In this document: in pieces, positions 1 through 11,696 of the stretch | How the letters are laid out: each line of letters begins with the position of its first letter | Numbering within the stretch: position 1 is the first letter of the stretch | Source of the DNA: Monocercomonoides exilis | Lineage: Eukaryota > Preaxostyla > Oxymonadida > Polymastigidae | NCBI GenBank assembly: GCA_001643675.2 | Contig: LSRY02000002.1 | Location: 843,501 to 907,500, forward strand | Direction: 5' to 3' | DNA: 64,000 nucleotides | Notes under the pieces: model-generated | Seen by the model: only the letters and a program-made list of their open reading frames with translations | Database searches by the model: none | What the model was told of the DNA's origin: nothing | Translations under genes and position numbers: made by a program

Positions 1-396
1 AACAAATAATGGAACAGGCAGATGAAAACAAATTCAAACAGTATCGCTTCAAAATTAACAATTTCATGTTTTTTCGATTGTACGTCCTTTAACTGAATAT
101 TTTCTAGGATTAATAAAAAAAATTTATGTTTCAATTATTTTATTTGTTTTTGGTTTGATAGAAACATTTTCGTGTTTTCATTTCATCTTCTGAAGTTAAA
201 AAAATTAGTTTTGTTTTCAATAATTCCTGTTTTGGCTTTCTTCTTTCATAATTGAAGTTTCATAAAAATTTTTTTATCAAAACGATTTTTATACAATTTT
301 TCGTTCATTCAAAAATATATTTTTTTCAAATTTTCATGTCAGAACGGTATTCAGATACAAGCTGAATATTTAAGAATAAAAAATACATTTTGAAAT

Positions 397-436
<40 letters not shown>

Positions 437-748
437 AAACACTTCTCGACATTGATTTTGTCATTCGACCGACATGCCTCGCTTTATTTTTACTTGTCGC
501 AAAGGCCTATTTTTGTTATTGAAATTTGCATTTTTTAACATATTTCACTTCAAAAATTTGGTGCCAACAAAAAAATGGGGCAAATAAAAAATCTAACATT
601 ATTCAAAATTAGTGAAGAAAAAAATTAAAAATTTAATTTGTGTAAGAGAGAAAAATAAGACTTAGTTCCATTAAATATATACTTTCAGTAAGAAATATAA
701 TATTTAACCATTTATTAATTAATGCAAGCTGTATAGAAATCAAGAAAT
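1..748. other. AT-rich intergenic region with poly(A) tract
   Basis: No gene is supported here. An A tract runs from about 398 to 434. A 37-codon open frame starts near 475 on the plus strand, but nothing links it to a family. The right side is the 3' flank of the minus-strand QNG1 gene. Confidence 0.6.
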
Positions 749-2203
749 TTAATAAAAACATGTTCTTGTATTATGAGCAGGCACAGATAAAATTTTCAGA
801 TGTTGTTTTCCCCACAACCAGAGATAATTGTCAACCGTAACATCATTCACAATAACATCATCAGGTAAGGTTAATGAAGTCGAAGCAATTAATTCTTTAA
901 TCTTTTGTGTGATGAGGGAAAGCGCAAAAATAGAGCATCCTCTTATTTCCATTTCAACGCGCGATGATTGTGCTATCATAACAGTCGTTGTTGACTGACC
1001 AAGGCTTTCTTGCGATGTTGATGAAATGCAAGATTCTGATGAAGTTGATGGCTGAGGAGATGACGATGAAGAAGAAAGTCCATCTTGTTCTTGTTTATCA
1101 TCTTTTTTCTTTTCTCCACTTCGAAGTAATTCAAGTAGCTGATCGGAATATTGCAAAGCACCAAGATGCGCTAGTACTTGAGGAACACGATAGTCAGCAA
1201 ACATCGTCAATTCGTCAATGTCATTGAAGCTACCTAGCGATTCTCTATTAAAATATACCCACAAATCTGCAGCAATGATTTGTGCTCTCTTGTGGAATGC
1301 AACAGGAACTGAAATTTATATCAATAAAGAATGAAAGAAAGAAAGAAAGAATATAATTTCGTACTTTTAATTTCACTTGTAGAAGAAATTGGCTCTTTCC
1401 AATCTTCATCTAACAATTTTTCTGCTAATTTATGCTTGTAAATTTGTTCTTTTAACAAATTTGAATTTTTCGGCAAAGAATCAAGTGATCCATCATTCCA
1501 AATTCCTCTGTCTCTAAAAGAAGATAAAGCATCAGCAATTCGAACAGAGATCTGAACAGCAGAGTGATTACATTTACGTATGAAATTAGCAAATAAGCCA
1601 TCACATTCTGCTGTAAGCCATTTTCCTGCTTCATGAAGAACTTCAACTCTTTTTTCAACAAGCGGACAAGTTTTTTCTGGATGAGAATTATTATACCGAT
1701 AAAATAGTCTGCAACATTTTATTTAATAAATTAATTTCAAAAAAAGACAAACGAAACATCTTTTTCAGTACATTCAGACATCCATTTTGCAGTTAAAAAT
1801 GGAATATGCTCCATCCGAGCTCTATGCATCGATATAACATGAGCCCAATATCCTTGAATAATCGTTTTAGAACCTTCAGGAAATTCAATACAATATGACG
1901 ATCCATCATCATAATAGAAAGAGAAATTTAAAACGTCAAGGAAGAAGATCCATTGAGCAAGCATTTCTTCACCAATTTCTTCTATTTTTGGAATATACGA
2001 ATCTGTTGGTTCATTGTGTTGTGAAAAATTCCCTTTCTAAGATAATTATATTGTTTTCTGATTTGGTATTAAGATATTAATAAATGTACCTTGATTTCTT
2101 CCAAAAGCCATTCTGCAGATTGATTACATTTCTCTTCTGATATAAAAACATGTCTAGACGTAGAAGCAATCAAAGCACTTGATAATTTCACAGGATTTTC
2201 CAT
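749..2203 (-). CDS. QNG1: Queuosine 5'-phosphate N-glycosylase/hydrolase (DUF2419 family)
   Basis: This enzyme releases queuine from queuosine 5'-phosphate, so that queuine recovered from food bacteria can be put into tRNA. It is expected in the cytosol. Four exons (2203-2090, 2036-1753, 1708-1365, 1308-749) join to 433 codons, with introns of 44-56 nt. The family signature is clear. Exon 2 carries WIFFLDVLNFSFYYDDGSSY and a GYW motif. Exon 3 carries LHEAGKWL, matching the family's helical core. Exon 4 carries ELTMFADYRVPQVLAHLGAL, the most conserved segment, and ends after an EIRGCSIFA segment. A serine/acidic insert (KKKDDKQEQ then a Ser run) interrupts the last domain. The start chosen is the first ATG of exon 1 (MENPVKLSS). 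Intron donors are GTACAT, GTTTGT and GTACGA. Identification rests on family memory; exon joints are inferred from frame and motif continuity. Confidence 0.9.
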
Positions 2204-2542
2204 TGTATTTCTTTTAAATAACTGATCCACAAAAATTAAAAGATAACGGGTTAACTAATCAGAAATAAAAACCGCAATAACTCTTCTTTTCATAAAAATT
2301 GAAAATTATTTTAAACAAGTGTAGATATCTTATAATCATATAAACTGAACAAATAATTATAAAAGTTTGTTTACTTGAAATGGTTGAAGAAAAACATTAA
2401 TCTAAATTAATTTAAAATAACAGAATAAATAATTCGCAAATCACCTAAAAATTTTCATGTCCATTGATAATGCACATCGCCGAAATTGAATAAAATATCA
2501 CAGATTTTAATCAAAATTAAAAAAATTGGTAACTCTTTTAAT
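2204..2542. other. AT-rich spacer
   Basis: This 339-base spacer separates QNG1 (5' end on its left) from the 3' end of the next minus-strand gene. It must contain the QNG1 promoter. I see no RNA gene, repeat or coding exon. Confidence 0.5.
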
Positions 2543-3355
2543 TTAATATGTTCCACGAGATCTGGGCTTGCTGCGAGGCTGATTTCGAATTGGTCTTCTG
2601 GTTCTCATTCGCGAAGATCCTGACGGAGCAGGAACAAGATACATGGGTGGTGTCATGGTTGGTTGTGGTGGAGGTATCATCATCATTGGTTGAGCTGGTG
2701 GCCTTTGGACAAGTTTTGATTTTCTTTGGGCGTGCGCCGGTCTATATGTGCTAATAACTTTTGGAGCAACAGGGGCAGCAAATTGGGCTGGAAATTGGAC
2801 AGGTGCCGTGCTTCGAGTAATCTTCGTCAGTTCTTGCGTCAGTGCGCGTCTTTGGGCCCTTGAAACAGAGGAAGTGGAAGAAGATAATAAATCGATTCAA
2901 AGTGAAGGGGGTAGAAGGGAGGGATGTGGATACTTTGTCAGGACTGATTGGGATCTGCCTCCCTTTCGTGCATGAGGTGCAACAGGTAGAACAAGAACAG
3001 ATGGAGCTGGTTGAACAACAGGTGCCATCATAGGAACACGTACTGGAGCTTTTAAAATTCCAGCCGCCCCAAAATTCCTTTGAGTTTTTGGTTTCCTTGT
3101 TCGTGTTTGTCCACGAAGTTGTTCCAGCCTTGCACTCCGACTAACTTGTGCTCTTCTAAGAGAAAATGAGGATCCTCTATCTCTTTGCTGTTTTCCACGA
3201 TACTAGACAAGATTCCAGAGAAACGATTAACGGTTGTTGAATTCTAATTGTGATAGCCACTAGAGCACATTTCATACCAAACGTTGCTGCTGTCTTTTTT
3301 CATTAATCATTTCGTCAAGCGATTTTTCAACATCTAAAACAGGCTGTTCCGACAT
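2543..3355 (-). CDS. Small arginine-rich protein with N-terminal UAP56-binding-like motif (possible mRNA export adaptor)
   Basis: Three exons (3355-3278, 3202-2934, 2858-2543) join to 220 codons. The N-terminus contains VEKSLDEMINEKRQQQR. This resembles the UAP56-binding motif (UBM) of mRNA export adaptors such as ALYREF, FYTTD1/UIF and CHTOP, where a short acidic helix with an SLDDII-like core binds the helicase UAP56. The rest is disordered and basic, with RGKQQRDRG, LEQLRGQTRTRKPKTQR, a proline/valine/alanine middle and an RMRTRRPIRNQPRSKPRSRG tail. No RRM domain is present, which is closer to UIF or CHTOP than to ALY. Intron donors are GTATGA and GTATCC. Without the second intron the frame would stop early, so the splice is needed to keep the R/P-rich tail. 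The role in nuclear mRNA export is inferred from motif and composition only. Confidence 0.6.
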
Positions 3356-3694
3356 TTCAAGAAATATTTAAAAAAAGTTCTCAAAATTGATCTTTTACCC
3401 ATTAACTAGAAATTAAAAACGAAATGGAAAGATTTCAAAAAATATGGCGTTAAAAAATTAATAAATAACAACAAAAATTCAAACAAAAGAAATTGATAAC
3501 TTTTATCAGTTTCATACAAAAGGAATAATTTTTTTATATAAATAACATAACTATCTGAGAATAAATGATTATAACTAAAAGAAAGAGAAAAATGACATGA
3601 AAAAGAGAACTATCATTTGCATTAATATAAAGGAAGTAATAACATAACATTCGAGGAATAAATTTATCAAAAGGAATTCTAATCGAAATGAAGA
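3356..3694. other. AT-rich spacer
   Basis: This lies between the start of the UBM-like gene and the stop of the Ca2+ ATPase gene. No gene is seen. Open frames continuing past the ATPase stop look like random AT-rich sequence. Confidence 0.5.
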
Positions 3695-6600
3695 TTACGT
3701 AGGTGATAAAAAGTGCTCTTCCACATCCAGCGTCCTTTGACCGCTGAAAAATGGTTTTTTGAATCTCTTCCATTTGCCCGTTCCGATGACTAAGTGCCGA
3801 ATAACCGTCCACTGGCGCGGCTTCCCGTCTTTGTCCTCCAAACCTCCGCTTCCACTGCTGCTCTTGTCATAGAACGAGCTCGACCGCTTGGGCACATTTG
3901 CAGCAGCCATCTCCAGACTGGCAGCAGAACATGTCAAATCTCCCATGCTGGCTGAAGCAAAACTCCCTGTTGAATGCTGCGAGGCGCCAGGCGACGTCTG
4001 CCCCTTTTCTGTGGCGAGCTGCGCATACGAGCTGACGTGCGGGTAGTGGCTCGAGTGAGGTGAGGTTGTTGCTGCCTGCGCATTGCCGCCTGGGGGTGTC
4101 TTCATCACCAAAGACACAAACGAAGGCTGCCGATTCGCTCTGATGCCCACCGGCCCCACAAGCGGAATGGCTGGAAGCGACGCCACAGGCGACAGGGCAG
4201 GCACATTCCCATCAGAAGACGAGCCGTCCCACGCGTCCAGTCCAGCAGGGACCATCTCTGGTGCGACTGGAGGCGGCGGGGGTGCTTCAATGAGCGCGCT
4301 CTGCATCGCCTCTGACGTGGCTGCCTGCTCTCCAAAGGAGAGCGTGCAGCCGGGCGGTGGAGGGCCGTTGAGCGTGTAGACACCAGCAGGCACGCCTTCT
4401 TCGAACACCAGCGGAATTTCTCCGTTGAACGGGTCGGGCATTTTCACAAGGTGGATGACAAAGCGGACGGGCAGGATGAGAATGGCAAAGAGCAAAGAGA
4501 AGCCCCAGAGCTGTCCGGATATCCAGATGATGGAGAACGCATCTCTGACACCCGGGACAAGCATGATGAGCACCTGCAGACATGCAACGATGATCCAAAT
4601 GGCTACAAACATCAGGTTTGCGAAGATGCGGTCGAAGAAGTTGATCTCATTGTAGCACTTTCTAGACGCTATCCAGTTGAACACCTGCATCCAGATGAAT
4701 GTGTTGAACACGAACGAGAAATGCTCCTCTGAAAATATTGCGACATTTCTGTCCAACAGGAATGGACGACAGATGGACTTAGGAAACATCACGTGAGAGC
4801 ATTCAATCAAGTCATTAGACTGCAACAAGGGACACCTCTCAACCGCCCAGTTCGTGTCAGCGGAGAAATTAGCATCAGAGAATTTCTCGCCCCACAGAAA
4901 CATCGTGACGATCAGCACAATCGCCTCATATGCTGCCCCTCCGATGATGTTGCGCCACATCGACTTGCAGATGATGGAGTCGCTTCGTCCGTACGGTTTC
5001 CTCTTCAGGAGCTGTTTTGTGGGTGTCTCTGTTGCCAGTGCCAGGGCAGCGAGCGTGTCCATAATGAGATTCACCCACAGCATCTGCACGGCTCTCAAAG
5101 GAGTGATGGCGAAGATCGCACCAAACACAGCCACCACAATGGCAGCGATGTTGACTGTCAGCTGGAACTGGATGAACTTCCGGATGCAATCATACACATT
5201 CCGACCCCACATCACCGCTTTCACAATAGACGCAAAGTTATCATCAGTGATAATGATAGACGATGCGTCCTTAGCCACTTCTGTTCCAGTTATGCCCATC
5301 GCAAAGCCAACATCTGACTTCGACAGCGCGGGTGCATCGTTTGTCCCATCTCCAGTCACAGCCACCACATGTCCCAGATCTTGCAGCCCACTCACCAGTG
5401 TGTGCTTGTCAATGGGAGACGAGCGTGCCAGCACCTGCAGCTTCGGAAGAATCTTCTTCCTGTCCTCTTCGCTCAGCGCGCGGAACACGGGGCCTTCCAT
5501 CGCAATCCCGTTCTGCGGATCGTAGATGCCGCATTCCTGGGCAATGTGCATCGCAGTGATGATGTTGTCACCAGTCACCATCCGCACCACTATGTGTGCA
5601 TCGTGGCAGTCCTGGATCGCTTCTTGCACTTCTGGTCGGAGCGGGTCTTTGATGCCTGTAATGCCCAATAGAATCATCTCTCCCTCGGGTGGTGTGCTGC
5701 CAAAGGGACCGGTTGACTCGTCTTCTTCGTCTTCATCATTTTCGGCTTCATTGTTTTTATTGGTTTTATTGTCATTGTTATTGTTGTTATCATTGCCTTC
5801 TTCTTCACTGCAGCCTTCCTCTATCTCAGAAGTCGCTGTGGTTATTCCATCGTATCCTGAAGGAGGGTAAACTCCTGGGTTTTGCGGGTCATTCACAGAA
5901 GGAGTGCGAAGAGAGTCAGCAAGTGTCATTGTATGTGCACCTTTTGAGGGAGTGAGAGAAAGAGAAGAAGTTTGTACAGAGGAAGAAGAAGAAGGAGGCA
6001 GAAGCAATGGATCAGCCAAGGAGTTAAGAGGAGAGGTAGATGTGGGAGGCAGCTGAGAAAGCATCATTGCCTGATTGAAGGATGGATTTTGGGAATAAAT
6101 TTCTGCATTATTATTGTTAAAGCCATTGGCCTGATTACCAGAAAGAGTCGGAGAAAGCGGGTCAGGGCTCAAAGAAAAGTGCTGATCTGCCATGTTTTGT
6201 GGAGCAGCATTCGGAATATTTGAAGTATTTGAAGAAGCAGCCACATGAGTCGAGACATGTGAAGAAACGTCTGTGAGAGCTTCGTTCGTCTCGTCCACCA
6301 CATCCAGCACCTCCTGGAACTCCTGCCTCCACATCTCTGCATTGCCCCTCAGCCTGCTGTTCAGTTTTTTCATCTCTTTTTCTTTTCTCATCGCTTCTAC
6401 CTCAGCCTTCGGCACATCCTTGTACGCTAAAGCAATAGTTCTCAATCCCTGTGATGCCATCCACAGTATCTTCTCATCAATCAGCTTCTTCTGTTCATCG
6501 CCAATCGCAACCACTTTCCCATCCAAGTGCATCTTGTGGCACAGCGCCGACACGATTTCACTGGCCCCTTTTGTATACACTCTGTACTGCTCTCCTTTGT

Positions 6601-8811
6601 CTGCCACGACAGTCATCCGCTTCCGCTCTGACGTGAAGGGAAACATCTGCACCACTTCTTCCCTCTGTCGAATAGCAGAGTAGCTCACCCCTTGGTCCTG
6701 TGCGAATAACAGCAGGGCGCATTCAGTCACGTTGCCCAGGTAGTCCACTCCGCCTGTGTGTGACAGCTTCAGATTGGCCGACGAGTTCAGAGCGATGCAC
6801 TCAGAAAGCGTGTCAAAGAAAGGGGGAGGTAGGCCCAGGGTGTTGTTTGGGCTGTTTCTTGGAGAGGAGGAAGAGGAGGAGGAGGAAGAAGAAGAAGAAT
6901 TGCTTTGGTCGTTAGTGGCATATTCCAGTGAGACAGAGGCAGAAGCAGCCTGACTGACGGAGCTGATGAAGCGGTCTTGGCCATTGCTTTCTCCACCTGC
7001 TGAAGAGGCTCCTGTGTCAATCAGAGCATTCTTCTGGTACATCTCCGCCGGCTCAGCAACAGAATTAGCAGAATTAGCAGCAGCAGAAGAAGCAGCACTC
7101 GAAGTGTTGTTCTTCTTCTCCAAATCAGACAGAGTCGCGCCGTTGAACCAGCCGGTTGTCACTTTCATCTTGTTCTGTGTGAGTGTACCTGTCTTGTCAG
7201 AGCAGATGGTTGTGGCACCGCCCATCGTCTCGCAGGCTGATAACACACGGACGAGGTTGTTGTCGGCAAGCATACGGCCCATTGAGTATGCAAGAGCAAT
7301 TGTCACAGCTAAGGGTAAGCCCTGTCAGTGGTTGGATTGGGATCAAGTGTTAATATTAATTTATTAATATATAATCAATAAAGAAATTTAATTTTTTTTT
7401 TAAAAAAATATTGATGAAAATGAAGACGATTCTTATCGAACTGAAAAATAATCACACCTCTGGCACAGCCATGACGATGATTGAGACGGCGATGGTGAAG
7501 TAGTCGAGAAGGAGGATCCAGTAGGAGCCTGCCTTGAAGTGGTCGGGCTCTTGAATGGCAGGGACAAGCCAGAAGATAAACAGCAGCACAAGCACAAATG
7601 CAGCCGCAACCATTCCAACATACCCGATGTCTGAAAAAAAAAAAAAAAAAAAAAAAAGGATCATGTGTTTTGCGGTTGTACGTGGGAAAATTATTTTCGA
7701 GCAGAAGAGAGGAAGGGCAAGAGAAGAAGTTGAATTTTTAGATTTTGAATAATATGAGAAAGATAAAATTCAAAACAATCATTATTGAAAAACAGTTGAA
7801 AAGAAAACGTATTCAAATTTGTTTCAACAAACATGAAAAAAAAAATAGTTGCAAACGTTTGGCTAATTCATCTAAGTTCTCCTGAAGTGGAGTTTGATCT
7901 CTTTCTTGAGCAGCTGTAATGACCGCCTGTTTCAAAATACCAAACTGCGTTTCCATTCCTACAGCAACCACAAGCATCCACCCAAAGCCAGTCTGCACTT
8001 TGCATCCACATAACAAAAATGGATGTTTTTCAGGAGATTTTCTTATAAGATCTGATTCACCTGTCATTGCTGCTTCATCACAAGATATATTGTTGGATTC
8101 AAGGCAAATCCCATCAACAGGAAGTACATCTCCAGTTTGCACTTGCACAATATCCCCAACTAAAATATCAAAAATAGATATTTGAACGAGCTCCCCTCCT
8201 CTTTTTACAATTATACTCCTGTCCTGTTGCCTTTCATTGAGTTTCTGAAACTGACGTTCCTGAGACCATGTGTTCCAAGCAGATACCACTTTTTTAAAGA
8301 AAAGCAATAATTAGATCAATATCGAGAAATGAAATTGAAACACATACATGTAACGACAAATACAGTTAAAAATATAGCCGCTCCATCAAGCCATGAAAGA
8401 TCAGCACCTTTTTCAACAGCAATAGCTATAATTAATGAAATAGCCGCAAGGACCATCAAAATTATCAATGTAGTATCATTAAAAGCTTCGAGCCAAAGTC
8501 GGAAAAAAGATTTAGGTTGAGGTTTTGCAAGTTCGTTTCGTCCATAGCTGAAAAACAAAATAAATACAACAAAAAATACATAAAATAAAATACATAAATA
8601 TTTGTAATAATGGTGATAAAAGACGACTCGCAAACATGCTCTGTCTGATTTCTGCTTGTAAATCTAATTGATTCAGCCCATTCGGGCTGGAGTTCAGCAT
8701 TTGCATAACACCTCCTATTCCCCCTAACCTCTGCAAATACGAAAGCTCTCTGGTCTCCATCATTTCGCGAATTATTTGTTTATCGAGCCATTGGCCTTGC
8801 TGCGGTTGCAT
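3695..8811 (-). CDS. Plasma-membrane-type Ca2+-transporting P-type ATPase (IIB/PMCA) with large cytosolic insertions
   Basis: This pump exports Ca2+ from the cytosol at the cost of ATP. Five exons (8811-8636, 8547-8348, 8288-7857, 7630-7458, 7321-3695) join to 1535 codons. Visible landmarks in order: IYGRNEL and transmembrane helices 1-2; the actuator loop with AAMTGESDLI; an MAVPEGLPLAV junction in the ion site; the phosphorylation motif CSDKTGTLTQNK; the KGASE nucleotide site; MVTGDNIITA; TGDGTNDAPALSKSDVG; and VQMLWVNLIMDTLAALALATE in the C-terminal membrane block. About 50 Ser/Ala-rich residues follow the phosphorylation site. A long Ser/Asn/acidic insert of about 200 residues splits the nucleotide-binding domain. 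The tail is about 250 residues and ends with a basic aromatic stretch (RQWTVIRHLVIGTGKWKRF) that could bind calmodulin. All four introns lie in the first 1.5 kb; the last 3.6 kb is one GC-richer exon. A type IIB pump is favoured over SERCA because of the long C-tail and PEGLPLAV context. Confidence 0.93.
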
Positions 8812-8893
8812 ATGGTAATTTTAAGGTTTAATTAAGGGTTGATATCTCTTTATTACTTTTGGGATCGAGTGATTTTTTTCGGTTATTTTTTAA

Positions 8894-10551
8894 ATGTCGT
8901 CCACAAAAGACATTGAAGATATCGATGAAAACGAATCAGAAGATGACGGAATTACAGAAGCTGAAGCAAAGGCGTTTAAAACAGAACTAAAGCGTGATGG
9001 CTATTTATTTAATTTGGGGAGCGTCAAACGCATTGCAGATACGTTGGATAACGTGACAAAAGAAACTGTTTGTGTCACTTCATTTATGATTTAAGAAAAT
9101 ATTTTTTATGTTATTTTCAGTTGAAAAAATCAATTCTCGACCTTGATTTAAAAACTTGCTTTGAAAAAAGTAATTTTGGAGATAGCTATTTTGGAAAAAA
9201 TAATGCTGCCATTGCGGGTCCATATATTTTACAAGTTACTGATATTAGAAATATTTGCCAACCCACATATTCTTCAAATGATTTTCCATCACTTCTTATG
9301 ATCACTTTATCAGATGGATACGCACAAGGAAAAGGAATTATATCCAAGGAAAGAATTCCAGGACTTGACATCCACACACGAATGGGATGCAAACTTTCTT
9401 TGAGAAACGCTCAAACAAGTCACAATATCATTCTTCTCACTCCTCAGAGCGTTAAAGTTCTTGGGGGTTATGTTCCTCAACTCGAGAAAAGTGGCGATGT
9501 TAAAAGAGCAAACATAGCACCTGCTCGTCCTCCTTTTATTCCATTTCAAGCAGGAGGTTCATCAATTATTCCTGGTGGGACAGGAGCTTTCGGTGCAGGA
9601 ACTTCAACTGGAAGAAAGGGAACAGTTTCTTATGCATCTTCTTCAAGAATACCCTCAACCTCTGCTTCTGCTTCTGCTTTTGCTTCTTCTTCTTCTTTTG
9701 CACCATCTCCTTCGCCTTCATCATCGTCTTCATATGTCCCACCTCAAAGGCCATCGACATCTTATGAGAGAAGCAGGCAGTGGAACGAGAAGCCGGGCGA
9801 GAGAGACAACAAGGCCGATCAGGGATGGAAAGTGGCCGGAGTGAAGAAGTTTGGCAGAGAGAACGAGGAAAGAGGAGACAAGAAGACATGGCAGCCAGCA
9901 CAGCGCCAACCTCAGTCTCAGTCTCAGTTTCAGCCTCAGCGCTTTAATAGCTCATTCAAACCAATCCCAGATTCATTTTCTTCTGCTTCTGCACCTGCTT
10001 CTGCACTTGCTCCTGCACCTGTGCCAGCTGCTTCACACTCATACACTTCAAACTACAAACAGCCATTTTCTTCTTCTTCTTCTTCTTCTTCATATGTTCC
10101 AAGACAATCATCAGCACCACAGCCATTTGCAGCGCGGCCAGCCACTGCGTATGCCTCTTCATCGGCTTCTTATTCGCAGCAGTTTCAACCTCAATTTCAA
10201 CAGCCATCACAACAACAACAACAGAGTTCATCGTATGTTCCTCCTGAGAAGATGACGACAGCTGACTTCTTTGCCGGCGTGAATTTGCCTTCTTCCCATT
10301 CTTCTGAGGACGAAGGGCGCAGCGGGAGAGGGTTTGGCGGGAGAGGAGGAAGAGGCGGAGGAAGAGGCGGAGGAAGGGGATTTCGCGGGGGAGGAAGAGG
10401 AAGAGGAAGAGGAGGCGGAAGAGGAGGAGGAGGAGGGTTCAGGGGATATGAACAGAGAGATGAAAGAGGAGGGAGCATGTATTCCGGTGGAGCGGCATCT
10501 GCTGCTTCAGTTCCTCCTTCTTTTGCACCAACAGATTTCCCATCTTTATGA
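8894..10551 (+). CDS. TDRD3/RMI1-like OB-fold protein with C-terminal RGG box
   Basis: Two exons (8894-9067, 9121-10551) around a 53-nt intron (donor GTTTGT) join to 534 codons. An acidic N-terminus leads into a DUF1767 helical segment (ELKRDGYLFNLGSVKRIADT) and then an OB fold: GPYILQVTDIRNICQPTYSS, LLMITLSDGYAQGKGI, and the closing VKVLGGYVPQLEKS. This is the layout of the N-terminal region of TDRD3 and RMI1, which scaffold type IA topoisomerases (TOP3B and TOP3A). The later half is low-complexity Ser/Gln/Pro, then an RGG/RGRG block at about 10320-10440, and a FAPTDFPSL end. No UBA or Tudor domain is visible, so it may be a minimal TDRD3. The RGG box suggests RNA binding with TOP3B (inference). 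The start ATG is in good frame just downstream of a pyrimidine-rich leader. Confidence 0.75.
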
Positions 10552-10800
10552 TAATTTAAAAAATTTTGAATGCTTTTCTTTATACCAAATGAAAAATCGT
10601 TGTTAAAGAATTATCCTAATTTTTAAATGAAACCAAAACACAAAAAATCCACGGATTTGCTTTGAATAAAATTCAAGCATCAGCGAACACATTTTACGAA
10701 ATTTTAATATTTGTTTGTTTATGGAAAGATATTGTTCCCATAATATATCAAGGTGGATAAAGAAATGATGTGAAGTTTATGATGGGTAGCAGTCAAAATA

Positions 10801-11533
10801 ATGAAAATGGAAAGGATCAACCTACATTTTTTCTGGTTGTTTTTTACAATCAACATTAAAATAACATACTTTTTGGGCCAAACGATTTATAGGCTCTCAG
10901 AATTAAATAAACTCTTTACAAAACAAATTAAATTTACAACAATTGATTATGAACGAGTTTCACAAGAATTTTCCGTTCAGAGGCGCACCGTCAAAAACGA
11001 GTATTTCCCCAACCCCATTAGATGATCAATCGAGTATTTCACCGCCAAGAAGAACTCCTCGCGCTGAGATCTCACCTCAAGCACCACCTGGTTCAGCGTT
11101 GCCATTACCGAAAACAATACTTACAATTAAGAGAAGACCCAAGGCTCCAAAAGCAATACGACCTTTTATGCAAATGGAGTATTGAATTAATTATTATCAC
11201 AAATAATTATTTGCTGGAGAAGATTATGTGATAACAACCCTTACCTTTTTAGTTAATTTTGATTGGCTTTGCCGCTTTTCTCTCCCCTTCTGAAGCACAG
11301 AGCTTGATGAGATATTTTTTACTAACACTCATCAAAGGAGTGCTTCTCAATGGTCCCAAACACTTATATCCGCCGATCAATATCGCAGCATTTTGAAAGA
11401 GAACATGATTGCATCAGATTTCAGCACAAGGTCGGATGACGATCTTCATTTCTTCTTTTTATTTTTGATTGATAACTTCGGGTTGCCATCTTTCCTTTTG
11501 CTGTTACATTATTTGTTAAACTTTTTAATTTAA
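10801..11533 (+). CDS. Putative small four-exon gene, function unknown
   Basis: Four short exons can be joined: 10801-10835, 10893-11000, 11050-11178 and 11296-11533. The total of 510 nt is exactly 169 codons plus stop. Each junction has GT...AG, and the last acceptor follows a good pyrimidine tract. The product would contain LNKLFTKQIKFTTIDYERV, a proline-rich middle (ISPQAPPGSALPLPKTI) and an ELDEIFFTNTHQRSASQWSQ helix-like segment. The composition looks coding and unlike the flanking spacer. I do not recognise the family. The first exon and start are the weakest part; an upstream ATG near 10780 is in another frame. It sits between the OB-fold gene and the opposing 898-residue gene, with 163 bases to the latter. 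Confidence 0.45.
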
Positions 11534-11696
11534 TAATTGTTTGTATTTTTATTTTCATTTGATTCGTAACATGGCATTTTGTCCCTCAATATCACTTCCA
11601 TGTAATATGTACAGGGAATAATTTAAAAATGAATTTTTTTTAAAATAAAATTTTGTGTTAAAGAAATCAAATTTGTTTGAAAAAAAGACAAATAAA

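Noticed and set aside
4083-5671. Long plus-strand frames opposite the Ca2+ ATPase
   Set aside because: They are antisense to the conserved ATPase core and arise from its GC-rich codon use; no independent family signal.
10943-11231. Two overlapping short plus-strand frames as separate genes
   Set aside because: They are better explained as exon 3 of one spliced gene and its out-of-frame shadow.
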